A stretch of DNA of 60,000 nucleotides from Symsagittifera roscoffensis. Lineage: Eukaryota > Xenacoelomorpha > Acoela > Convolutidae. Below the pieces are notes generated by a model. That model did not search any database, was not told the origin of the DNA, and worked only from the letters and a program-made list of their open reading frames with translations. A program made the translations under genes and the position numbers. How positions within the stretch are numbered: the first letter of the stretch is position 1; each line of letters opens with the position of its first letter. Positions 42,153-52,012 of the stretch are shown piece after piece. Location: NCBI RefSeq assembly GCF_963678635.1, contig NC_087069.1, forward strand, positions 39,767,076 to 39,827,075, given 5' to 3'.

Positions 42153-42719
42153 ATGAGCCGCCAAGTTGAATCACTCAATCGCTCAATTTCCTACCCAGCC
42201 AACAATCAAAGCAACCTCCCCGTCAAACCACATTTTGCTTTCCCCCCACCTGAATCACCTCATGATAACACTTCATCCGGCATGGTTTCAGATACTTATT
42301 CAAACACCACTGTATATAAAACTAATTCGCAATTGAAAAACTCAGATCTGGAGACCCCTGACGAATTTGACAGCTCCGAACTCAGCCCATCGACATTTTC
42401 CCAACCTCCTTTCCAACCTCTCTACTCCCAAATTAGATTTGAACAACCTTCCACTCCCTCTTCTATTTCCAATGTAACACCCACATATTCCCCCTTGACC
42501 AGTGAAACTTCAGACAACAACAGCTCTGTAAATACACAAATATCTCATGAACTTGACGATTTTATCACACTTCAGCAACAATTACAGCACCCTCAGACAC
42601 TAACCATTCACCAACTCTCACAATCCATAATATCATCAAACACAATCAACCCCAATTCCCTCTTCAAATTACACTCCTTCGCCAAACACAAATCCCTCGT
42701 AAAATCCATCCTCAAGTAG
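42153..42719 (+). CDS. intact 188-aa Ser/Pro/Gln-rich ORF downstream of env
   Basis: Starts MSRQVESLNRSISYPANNQS only 50 bases after the env-like ORF. It is rich in Ser, Pro, Asn and Gln, with an acidic patch (DLETPDEFDSSELSPSTF), a Gln-rich helix-prone stretch (LDDFITLQQQLQHPQTL) and a basic end (KLHSFAKHKSLVKSILK). No membrane segment or known domain. The composition fits an intrinsically disordered accessory or regulatory protein. Being intact in an otherwise decayed element is notable, though low-complexity sequence tolerates change. Retroelements normally end with env and an LTR, so its position is unusual. Confidence 0.45.
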   Translation: MSRQVESLNRSISYPANNQSNLPVKPHFAFPPPESPHDNTSSGMVSDTYSNTTVYKTNSQLKNSDLETPDEFDSSELSPSTFSQPPFQPLYSQIRFEQPSTPSSISNVTPTYSPLTSETSDNNSSVNTQISHELDDFITLQQQLQHPQTLTIHQLSQSIISSNTINPNSLFKLHSFAKHKSLVKSILK

Positions 42720-42887
42720 TACAAACCGAGCCTATCGAACCTTCAAAAGAAAATTCCCCATTACTCCATTTTCCTCTCACCCAGGAACAGCCAAAACCTT
42801 TGTTAATCACCCACTGCACACTAACACTAACGAATATCTTCAAATATGTTTACCCTTTTCCCCCAATACACCTAATTTTTTTCAGAC

Positions 42888-43857
42888 CCTGATGACGAAC
42901 ACTCTAATTATGTTAATGAGCACGTCTTATACCCAACACTTTCATGGACATCATTTTATCACTTCACTAATCCACTATCACCACCATTATATAACACCCC
43001 ATAAGATAACGAACAATGCAGGTCACTTATCAGATTCACCGAACCCAAAACTAAGGAAAGTTCCATCGATCTCTACGAACATTACATCCAAAGACCAAAC
43101 GAAGACACCTTTCTGAACGACGATAATTTTGCTAACCCACAACTAACAGAAAAGATTTTCATCAAAACACCACTCGTTTTCACCCTTAAAACTTTCGATA
43201 AAAAAAACCGACCACGTCATTTCAGCAGCACTTCGTGATATTCAAGCCTAGGATTCATATTTTAACAAATTTAAAATCTTCTCACTAAATTTTCATTTCT
43301 TCACACCCAAAGAATGTGATTTGCACTGTTCACACGACATCATGTTACGAACTAAACAGACTAATATAATTTCATCCAACATCATTACACACATAATACA
43401 CCAGCACGACAACTTCACCATATCATTACATTAACTCCAAATATACCTCACCATTCTTTCCTAACTTCACTTATTGTATTAAAGATACTAACATACAAGA
43501 CATCTCCGGCAATTATGATCCCATCACCCAGATGTATTATTCTGTCCCTTAACCAAAACCTTCAACGTAGACGAATCCCGCCTACTAATCGTCCCACACG
43601 AATTCCTACAGCCCGTTGATATCCCGATCCTAGAATTCAACAATAACACCAGATATAAATATAAACTTTGTAATCTCATACAAAATACACCATATGAACT
43701 CTCTTCTAGCACTGAAGAGCACAAAATCATTAAAGCACTCGAAATGCTTTGGCTTCTTCTTCAAACTAAATACATCATTCGTTTGATAGCTAAATTACTA
43801 ACATCATCAGAAATCATCCACGACGTCTTTCCCCACGGATTCTTCACAGACAAATAA
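42888..43857 (+). pseudogene. further accessory coding region after env, unknown
   Basis: Frame 3 from 42888 to 43238 (DDEHSNYVNEHVLYPTLSW, EPKTKESSIDLYEHYIQRPN, one stop) is preceded by TTTTTTTCAG, which could be a splice acceptor. The reading then moves frame (VISAALRDIQA, FHFFTPKECDLHCSHDIML) and ends with a clean stretch to the stop at about 43857 (LTKTFNVDESRLLIVPHEFL, KIIKALEMLWLLLQTKYIIR, SSEIIHDVFPHGFFTDK). About 320 codons of protein-like sequence with three frames involved. No family recognised. It may be the continuation of the 42153-42719 gene. Confidence 0.4.
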
Positions 43858-44433
43858 GGTAATATGAATCAAATAAATTATACTAACAAATAAGAACGAA
43901 AACTAACCATTCTTTATGAATGTTTTCTCTTTTTCTCTATTCTTCACAGGCACAATCATCATTCATCTACAAAAAAGAAAAACTAAACAAAAACAGAAAA
44001 TTTGTTTTCGAATCATAAATTTATATTAACCAATTACAATAATTGAAACAGTAAAATTTACCCCCAAAACAGCAATAAATTGATATATAAACTCTCTTCC
44101 CAATAGCAGTATATTTTCTTAAAATGAAAAAAAATTGATAATTTCAACCCCTCAAATAAAGCCGAAAAATTAATAATTCCAAAGTAGTAAATTAATAAAA
44201 GTTGCCTATAAAATTAAAGCAATTTTAACCTTTTCAAAGACGCTTCTTTGTAGTTTAAAATATTCCGCAATCGCACAGCTCGCCCACGAAGAATTGTTTA
44301 AGATATTGAATTTAAGTTTTCACTTTTACTGATAACAACTCTAACCAGTCTTAACACATTTTAAACTTTCCTTTAACCAGGCTGGAAAGGATTTATATAA
44401 TAATCCAAACTAACCAACGCAGCTTACTAACAG
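43858..44433. other. AT-rich region at 3' side of retroelement
   Basis: A 3' LTR would be expected here, but I see no match to 28770-29240 or to the 9.4-13.7 kb leaders. A purine-rich stretch (AAAAAAGAAAAACTAAAC, near 43970) could be a polypurine tract, and TATAAA- or TATATAA-like sites occur near 44209 and 44392. Confidence 0.35.
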
Positions 44434-45285
44434 CATGACTAGGAAAAGAAAACCCACGGTACCCAAACCGGATTAAAACCAGCTTAGAACTGGATAAATT
44501 ATTCTTTTTTGAAGACTACTTTCAAGTCGGAACACAAAAGAACAAAACACAAAAAAGTCGGAAGACAAACCCAAAACAAACGAATGAATTTTGAAGAAAA
44601 GGACACAACCAACACAAAAAAGGAAAAAACCAGTAATAAAAAAGGCACGAAAGGTTGAACACAAAGAGGAACCTCCACTCAAAAAAAAAACAAAAAAAAG
44701 AGAGCATGAATTTATACTCCACTCCTGGCCTAACGCACCAGAGAGGATGTCCTGAGCATGGTCTATAGCCGGCCTAACCCACCGTGCTACATCCACGCTT
44801 TGTGACCCACACTCTATTTTTGACGAGAGTTACTCAAGGGTGAATAGCTCTTAAAATAACCGAACTAAACAAGAACGCTTTTGCGATAAAAATTAATACA
44901 AGATAATAACTAAAAACAAAATTAACAAAGATTTGTATTGGTAAATAATAGAATGCAGTATATAGATTACGTACAGCCCAAAGACGAGCAGAAAAGAATT
45001 TTACAACCCAATCACACTCCAACTACGGAATGGCAAAACACAACCGACATGCTGCCTACAGTCACTGGACTCAAAAGATTTAAAGTACGACTTGGCATCG
45101 CAACAAAGGAATCCCATTGAAACAGAACAATAGCCATCTCGAAGTTCAAGTATACGTAAAGATTCAATTCACCAGGCACTCCATCCAAAGTCAAACTAAA
45201 TGCCACATCCGAACCAGATTTGAACATTGCTATTCTCTAAGAAACCAAATCAACACTCATCACAACCGATCAGAAAAAGTTCATT
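44434..45285. other. lysine-rich short frames, no supported gene
   Basis: Plus-strand frames are Lys/Thr-rich (MTRKRKPTVPKPD near 44434; MVNNRMQYIDYVQPKDEQKR at 44938-45120) and broken by stops. The hydrophobic minus-strand ORFs (44473-44796, 44834-45022) are the antisense of these A-rich stretches. This could be a very decayed gag-like region. Nothing firmer can be said. Confidence 0.35.
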
Positions 45286-45319
45286 TAGTTCTCGTTCATT
45301 TCTCTTTGAACGAGAACTA
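45286..45319. repeat. 13-bp perfect hairpin
   Basis: TAGTTCTCGTTCA at 45286-45298 pairs with TGAACGAGAACTA at 45307-45319, with an 8-base loop. Flanking GAAAAAGTT and AACTTTTTTT extend the pairing imperfectly. Confidence 0.8.
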
Positions 45320-45590
45320 ACTTTTTTTTAGTATAGCTCTGGGTTTTCTTGCCTAGCCCGAATCGCTTTAAAGTTTCTCATAAGAAAAAACCATTAAGTT
45401 AAAATGCAAAAATTTCACAGATAGCTTGCATTCGGAAGTTCAACCCGCGAAGGTGTTTTTATGGAATTTCACGCATAATTATATTGAATATTGGATTTTT
45501 CAGGTGCCGCTTAAGAACATTTTTTCGGAATTTTTTTCGAAGTCGTGGTCTGTTTTTGACTGAAATGAATTCAATATGTTTTAAAAAAAG

Positions 45591-45710
45591 TGCATTGTGG
45601 CGACAGAACCATGGTTGGCAAACATCATACATTAGTTTGTTACTCTATCAATTTTAAAGCCAGCAACCTGTATAAAAATGCATTATGGCGACAGAACCAT
45701 GGTTGGCAAA
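45591..45710. repeat. two direct copies of a 32-bp segment
   Basis: TGCATTGTGGCGACAGAACC plus ATGGTTGGCAAA at 45591-45622 recurs at 45679-45710 with one difference. The segment includes the palindrome AACCATGGTT. Spacing is 88 bases. Confidence 0.85.
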
Positions 45711-46029
45711 AATCGAAAATTTATTAGTTATTTTATCAAAAAACCTGACGCATGCTTTAGAGTAATCAAAATACGTGCACAACGGAACTTTAAATTTTTT
45801 TAGCTCACAATCAGTTGGCTGTACAGCACATTAGACGGCTTAGCTAGCACAATCAATTCGAAAAAAAAGAGTTAAGCTCTTTTACTTGCGTGTACATCTG
45901 TTTCTGTTACTGGTTATATCTATTCCTCTTATTATCCCAGTTCCTCCTATATTATCCTTTCTAGATTTCCCTATTTTATTTTATCTATATTTCATAGTAA
46001 TAATCATAAAAAAAAATCATAATATAACA

Positions 46030-46143
46030 ATGAAATTCAAAACGTTTTCAAGTAATGTCTTACATTTTCTATTAGTGTTATTTAATCATTATCTATCCCA
46101 GCAAAATCCGTGCTTTCATTGGGTCAAAATCAAAACCACCTAA
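46030..46143 (+). CDS. possible first exon with signal-peptide-like start
   Basis: MKFKTFSSNVLHFLLVLFNH has a basic start and a hydrophobic core like a signal peptide. The frame is followed by CTAAAGTAAGTAT at 46141, a good splice-donor match if the exon ends just before GTAAGT. It lies within a longer T-rich open frame (45886-46143). No downstream exon could be assigned with confidence. Weak. Confidence 0.15.
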   Translation: MKFKTFSSNVLHFLLVLFNHYLSQQNPCFHWVKIKTT

Positions 46144-46596
46144 AGTAAGTATCAGATTTTGTTTAAGATTTTATGGTTATGGCTGACTTGGACCAGAGGG
46201 TCATTTCCCGGGTCGAGGTGCTAACTTTATGTTTCGTCTTTCAAACTCCAGCAGATATCAGTGCTCGACCAAAAAGAATAGTCCATACAGGGGGTTCGGC
46301 CGAGCACAAATTCGAAAAACTCATCGAGCACGGTCGAGGACGGTCGAAAAATACCGATTATTCCGCGGTAAATCTGAGATAATGAGAAAAATTTCTCGCG
46401 AATAGTAATAAATTTTATAACATTTCCGACTCAAATTGCAAACCAGTATTCCAACAAATGGATGAAAAATGAAAAATAGCTCACAAATACTTCATCTCTA
46501 CAAAACAATTAAATTGCCAATAACTCTAATAATTTTATTCTGAAAAAAGTCACGAGATGTTACACGAAAAGCATAAATGAGAACGTTTATGCTAGG

Positions 46597-47041
46597 TTAA
46601 CTCATGTTGTTTGAAAGTCGAAACATATCCAAATTCAGTCGAGCACGCTCGAAACATATCTTGTTTGGGTCGAGCGCGGTCGAGCGCATGTTTTTAGGTC
46701 GAGCACAGACAAAATATTTATCTTGTTTGGGTCGAGTACGGTTGAGCACATTTGTATTGGTCGAGCACGCTAGAAACATACCAATTTTTGGTCGAGATGG
46801 TCGAAACATACCAATTTTTGGTCGGGACGGTCGAAACAAACCAATTTTTGGTCGAGACGGTCGAAGCATACCAAATTTTGGTCGAGATGGTCGAAACATA
46901 CCAATTTTTGGTCGAGATGGTCGAAACATACCAATTTTTGGTCGGGACGGTCGAAACAAACCAATTTTTAGTCGAGATGGTCGAAACATATCAGTTTTTA
47001 GTCGAGATGGGATTGGTCGAGACTGTCGAAACATAAAGTGA
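46597..47041. repeat. 30-bp minisatellite open in several frames
   Basis: About eight well-conserved 30-base units at 46780-47030 built on GGTCGAGATGGTCGAAACAT plus ACCAATTTTT, preceded by degenerate units (46600-46780) with GGTCGAGCACGCTCGAAACA. Related motifs occur at 46258-46350. Because 30 is a multiple of three and the unit has no stop, both strands are open: plus 46604-47041 (GRNIPIFGRD repeats) and 46752-47036 (VETYQFLVEM repeats), minus 46597-47034 (MFRPSRPKIG repeats) and 46770-46964. I treat these as consequences of the repeat. The array lies about 100 bases upstream of the 47.1 kb gene. Confidence 0.75.
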
Positions 47042-47137
47042 GCATCTCCACCCGGGTTTTTACCTTTCCTTGTAATATCTTAGCACGCGCTGAGCCAAAA
47101 TCGAAAACCACAAAAAATAATTGTCAGGTTTTATCAG

Positions 47138-48094
47138 GAAACGAGTTCGATTAGTGGTTCTAGTGGACTTGGATCAGATGGCAATTTGTCTTCTCAAAAC
47201 AGCGTGATCAGTTTGGTTACCGCCGCGTCCTTGAATCACAGTGAAATTAATTCCGAAAGTATTGCCGACGATTCGGAAACGACCACAGACTCAGAAACTG
47301 ATACCAACTTGGTGGTGATTTGCGTAGTACGCTTAGAGACAATGAAATTGTTCCATTGTCTCCCATTACAAATTATAGACGCACAATTGGAAGTGAAAAG
47401 ACCTCAATTTCAGCCTCTCATCTGAGAAAATTGATAGAAACTAGAGTTAATATTGAACCTGATGAATTAACAATCATCGAAGCTGAATTGAACGCGTGCA
47501 ATGATTTGATATCCAATCGCAAAAAGGTTACTCAAAACAGCGAGGCAAAACAGAACAATCAAGATTACAAACTTTCAAGCGATTCCCTGAGTCAAGCTAA
47601 AATTATTCTGGAACAATACAAAAACGTTTCACAATCAAGTTCAGAGCCAGCGACTGAAGAAATAAAAGGACGAGATTTGCGAAACTTGTTGAGGGACAAT
47701 ACAAATTGTGATCTAACACGGTCGAGAAAAATCCGCAAAGGAAAACCTAAGTTTAAATGGTTCAGTGAAAGGAAAGATGTATCAAAGTCAGGTCTTAATA
47801 TGAGAGAGTCTCAAGAAGATAAAAACTGTTTTGTAAATTCCAGGCCGCATTGTTTTAAATATCAAAAAACTTGGAGCGAATCTAATGCCCACTTTGAAGC
47901 ACCGTGCAAAATGACGGATCAAATGGGTCGAAAGAAAGACACACTGCAGAAACAAAAAAATAAGAACAGAAAACTTTTCAGAATAAGAAAATTTTTCAGG
48001 ATCTACGGAAAACGATGAAGCGAGCATGACATCAAGTTCTGGCGAGTTGAAAAATAATCAAATACCACCAGACGATTTTGATCACGGACAGCAG
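47138..48094 (+). pseudogene. second member of the 28286 ORF family, interrupted, Gag-like C-terminus
   Basis: A possible splice acceptor (TTTTATCAG) precedes a Ser/Gly/Asp-rich frame (ISGSSGLGSDGNLSSQNSVI, DDSETTTDSETDTN) that resembles the acidic start of the 28286 protein. At about 47310 the reading must move to another frame (47320-48018). That frame holds the shared helical block (LRKLIETRVNIEPDEL, AELNACNDLISNR) and a basic region. It then has CFKYQKTWSESNAHFEAPCK, which resembles the C-x2-H-x(n)-C-x2-P-C motif at the end of many Ty3/gypsy Gag proteins, with two positions changed. A possible final exon at 48000-48094 is flanked by ATTTTTCAG and GTAACT and continues in a third frame (STENDEASMTSSSGELK). 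So it is either an intron-containing gene or a broken one. I favour a gag-derived sequence with at least one frameshift. Confidence 0.45.
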
Positions 48095-48884
48095 GTAACT
48101 TGTCTTTAGTTGGTTGAAGATGTAAATAGCTCAATTTTTATGATTTTGATCTACACATTTTTTCCAAATCAACAGTCCAAAGTTAAGACAAGCGTTCTGA
48201 ATAATTTAACTTCAAGCATGACTAAAATGACAATGTTCAAAACCATATAACTTCACTAAAATTATTGAAAGTAAAAAATCGTTTTTTTTGATATCTTCAC
48301 AGGGGTGTACACTTTTTGTTAAAATTAAGTTTGGCAAAGTAAAAAAATACCCAGCAAAAGTATTCCATATATTCTTCAAAATTTGGAACAAATGATACGT
48401 AACTGTATGCGAAATTAAAATATCACTTTGTACTTTAATTAACGTGTTCAGGATGAGTTTTCATCTTGCTCCTTTTTTTTGAATTTTCAAAAGTGAACCA
48501 AATTCATCATTTCAGACATGTTTGAGCAGAGTCAAAGAGAGAATAAGAAACAGCATGATACTAAAAGAGGTGAAGCATATAGCAACGAAAAGGCGTGCTT
48601 TCGGATCTCGCTGTCCAAGCAGGCCATAGTGGCAGAAATTGTCGTGAAAACAAGAAATTAATGCCTAACCGTCAACAAGTCTCAAAACAATTCTCGATAG
48701 TGTTTTCTGAGCAGTATATTTTCAGAGTTTCGCGACGAAATTCGAGTGTGTTTCAACTGTGCTTTATCTATATTTCAACTTTTAGCTGAATTTCAAATTG
48801 CGTCTGACATTCTCGACTTTCAAATTCGAAACAAACACACTTCGAGCACCTCAACCTAGCGAATAGGAAAAGAAACAAAGGCAA
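48095..48884. other. mostly non-coding, weak zinc-knuckle remnant
   Basis: AT-rich sequence. At 48622-48642 a frame reads GHSGRNC, the second half of a CCHC knuckle, in the ORF 48595-48789. The two upstream Cys positions are Ser and Ala. It may be a trace of nucleocapsid sequence following the gag-like gene, or chance. Confidence 0.25.
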
Positions 48885-49516
48885 TACGAGGTCAAACTGT
48901 GCACTGGGTAGACACAAATTTTTGTGTATGTATGCTCCTGGATTCAAAAGACAAGTTTAAACATGTTTTGTTTCAAAATATGAGTGGGTTCCGCGTACAA
49001 ATACCTGTAATGTTAAATTTGTCGGCACGTTAATTTTGTCGCAAATTCCGCAACGAACGAACATAGGTAGTTGTTCCGGATTTGGCAAAAGTAATCGGAT
49101 GCCGTAAACAGAAGCGGACTCCGCAAATTTATGCTTATTCCACTTACAATTTGCGGATTTGATTTACAATTTGCGGAATCCGCATAAATTTTGCGGATTC
49201 CACTAATAGTTGCGGATTCCACGATAGATTAAATTTACGAAGCACACAAATTATTATTTGTTCATGGATTCCACGAACAGTTCCGGATTCCGCAAAGTTT
49301 TTTGCGGTTTCCACATATTTTTTTTACGGATACCGCAAAGTTGCCTGTTTTTGATCGTTTTTGAGCAATACAGTGTTATAACTATTTGTCTGTGGAATCC
49401 AAAACAGCAGAAAAGAACAAAGAATAGAAGCCATGTTGCTGATTCTGCTAGTTATCTGAATTTTGGTTGTTTCGGAGTCCAATTACAATTCGCAAAATGC
49501 ACAGTTTGGCCTCGTA
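48885..49516 (+). mobile_element. TIR MITE with internal 21-bp repeats, copy 4
   Basis: Stand-alone copy outside the composite repeat, which defines the element ends: TA-CGAGGTCAAACTGTGCA at 48885 and TGCACAGTTTGGCCTCG-TA at 49516. The TA on each side fits a Tc1/mariner-type target duplication. The internal repeat array (AATTTGCGGATTYCACTTAC variants) is at about 49100-49330. Confidence 0.75.
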
Positions 49517-50229
49517 ATGGGACTAATGCAAACCTCGTTTTAGCCAATCAGGCATTGTGAGGACTGAGTGCAACGCAGTCCATTTCAAGCTTGATATATT
49601 GTTTTCCAACCGCTTGTGGAGCTAAAATGTGTGCTGATAACTTGAGAGTTGAACGCCCGAAACTGCTTTCTGCTATAATTGCGCTAAAAATTATGGTAGC
49701 CAATTTTATGAATGAAGCTCAAAATTAAAAAAAACTGAAAAAAAAGGTGTGTGAAAAAACTCGAAAACTGAATGACCGAAACAGGGTTCAGAAGTTTTTT
49801 AGGCGCTGTTTTAAAATTGATTTATTAACGTTTTCGTTTTGCGTAATTTATGACAATGATTTCTGCTTTTAAACAACGAAATATAACGCAGTTCGTTTTT
49901 ATTTGTTAACTTGTAATTACCGATAATTACGGTTAATCTACGTATGAAATGAAATTTTGTCAGTCAACCAGCTACTCGAAAGCGATGTACCGCAGAAACG
50001 AAACGAGGCAGAATTAAAAATCAAAATGAATATAGCATTCTAGATGACTTGTAGTCTCAAAAATTGCTACCAGTATTTAGAGTCCTGAAAATGTGTTATC
50101 AGTTTAATCGCCCCGTTTGAATGGGTTGCTCTAGTAAACGTCGGGTGGTACTGGTCGCACCGTTTTCTGGTTCGCGGTGGAGACATCTCCTAGTTGGTCG
50201 CAAAAATCGTTTCAAGACAGCGGTTGTTA
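49517..50229. other. no recognisable feature
   Basis: Unique sequence between the MITE and the GC-richer repeat. No ORF above 60 codons, RNA gene or repeat recognised. Confidence 0.5.
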
Positions 50230-52010
50230 ACGGAATATTACGGTCCCGTCGCTAAGTTTTGGTGCGGGTCGAGTCGGGTCGGGTCGAATCGGGTCGGCAT
50301 GGGTCGGCTCGGGTCGCACCGTTTCCTGGGTTGATTTTCTCCGACCTTGTTAAGAAATTCGCGACGGAACTGTACGGTTGCGAAAATTTAGGAAGTACAA
50401 AAATTTAGTCGCGCCGATTTAGTCGGTCGCGCCGTTGAATTTCAGGTCCCGCGCGTCGTGCCGTCTCCACCTTGGTTGCAAAATTGCGACAGGACTGTGT
50501 GGTATCGAAATTCTGGGAATGGCAGATTATGTTCGCGGCGCTATGTTTGGGTAGCGTCGTTTCCTGGTTCGATTTTCTCCACCTTGGTCAAGAAAGTGGC
50601 GACGGAACTCTACGGTAGCAAAAACCTAGGAGTGAAAAAAAATATTAGCCTCAATTCAGTCGGTCGCCCCGTTAAATTTTGGGTGGCTCATTTTGCGCAG
50701 ATCACACCAATCTCCACCTTGGTTGCAAATCTTGACAGGAATGTGTAGTAGCGAAAATCTGGAACAGCAAATTGTGGTTGCGCCGCTATAATTTAGACCG
50801 GGTTACACCTGTCGTTCTCTTTTTTGGGTCGAAGCGTCTCCACTTTAAACGCGAAAACCGCGACAGAACTGTATGGTCTCGGAAATATGTGAATGAAAAG
50901 TTTTGAACGCGCCGCTAAGTGTCGAGTCGCGCCAGATGCGTCGTCTCCATTCCACCTTGGACATGAAAGTCGCAGCAGGACTGTATGGTCTCAAAATACA
51001 CGTAGTGACAAAGTGTGGTTGTGACGTTCAGTCAGTGAGTCGCGCCGTCTCCACCTTGCTAGAGAAAATCATAACGAAACTCCACAGACACAACAGTTGG
51101 GAAACCGCATATTTTAGTCGCGCCGTTTGAGTCTTTCGCGCCGCTAAATTTCGCCAATCCGATCGCGCCGTCTTTACTTTGGTCGTGAAAGTCGCAACGG
51201 AACTTAACGGTCGCGAAAGTCTCAAAATTTCAATGTTTGGTAACGCCGGTCTTGCCGGTCGCGCCGTTGCATGCCGGGTTGCGCCGACTTTGGTCCTGAA
51301 AGCCGCGATGGAAATATGTGATCGCGAAAGTCTGTGACTGACAAAAATTGGTCGGGCTGTTTGAGCCGGCGGTGCCGCTAATTGCCAGGTCTCGCCGGAT
51401 GCGTCGTTTCCACCAGTGGCGCGAAAATTGCGACGGAACTGTGCGGTTGCGAAAGTTTGACGGTCGCAATGTCTGCACCTTGGTAGCTAACGTTTTCGGT
51501 CCGGTTACGTCGTTTGCTTGTTCATGGCGTCTCCAACTTTGTCGCTAAAGTCGCGACAGATTTGTACGTTCGCGGAAATCTCAGAATGAACGAAGTTTGT
51601 TTCCGCCATTTGAGTCGCCTTTTTCCTAAAAGTCTGGTCGAGACGTCTCCACTTTGATCACGAAAGTCGCGGCGGAACTGTACGGTCGCAAAAATCTGAG
51701 ATTGACAAAATGTGGTCGTCCTTTTTAAGTCAGCCGCGCCAATAAAGATAGGATCGCGCTGTCTCCACTCTGGCACCCAAACTTGAAACAAAACACTGCG
51801 GACGCAAAATTTGGGGTATGGCATAGTGTGGTTGCGCTCTTTGAGTCTATCGCGCCGCTAAACGCGGTTCGAGCCCATCCTGCCGTCTTGATCTTATTCT
51901 CCTAAAGGTCGGGTTGCGCCGGTCGCGCCGTCTCCACTTTGGTCGTAAACATTAGGACGGGAATATGTGGTAGCGAATGTTTGAGAACGGCAAAGTGTGC
52001 TGGCGCCGTT
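50230..52010. repeat. degenerate ~120-bp tandem repeat, about 14 copies
   Basis: A core of the form GAAAGTCGCGACGGAACTGT followed by ACGGT-GCGAAA-TCTG recurs near 50355, 50487, 50598, 50731, 50850, 50968, 51070, 51190, 51303, 51430, 51550, 51667, 51785 and 51950. Spacing ranges from 102 to 165 and clusters around 120. Between cores lie GTCGCGCCGTCTCCACCTTG-like segments. The first unit carries a GGGTCG hexamer run (about 50268-50318). Open frames here (50458-51824, both strands) come from low stop density in GC-rich DNA. Confidence 0.7.
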
Positions 52011-52012
52011 AA

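Noticed and set aside
44473-44796. 107-aa hydrophobic minus-strand ORF as a membrane protein
   Set aside because: It is antisense to an A-rich, lysine-coding stretch; such DNA automatically gives Phe/Leu-rich reverse frames.
46597-47034. 145-aa minus-strand repeat protein (MFRPSRPKIG repeats) as a gene
   Set aside because: All frames of the 30-bp minisatellite are open; no start context, splice signal or non-repeat domain favours any one of them.
50268-50318. Telomeric repeat
   Set aside because: GGGTCG hexamers do not match known animal telomere units (TTAGGC, TTAGG, TTAGGG), and the run is short and part of the 120-bp repeat.
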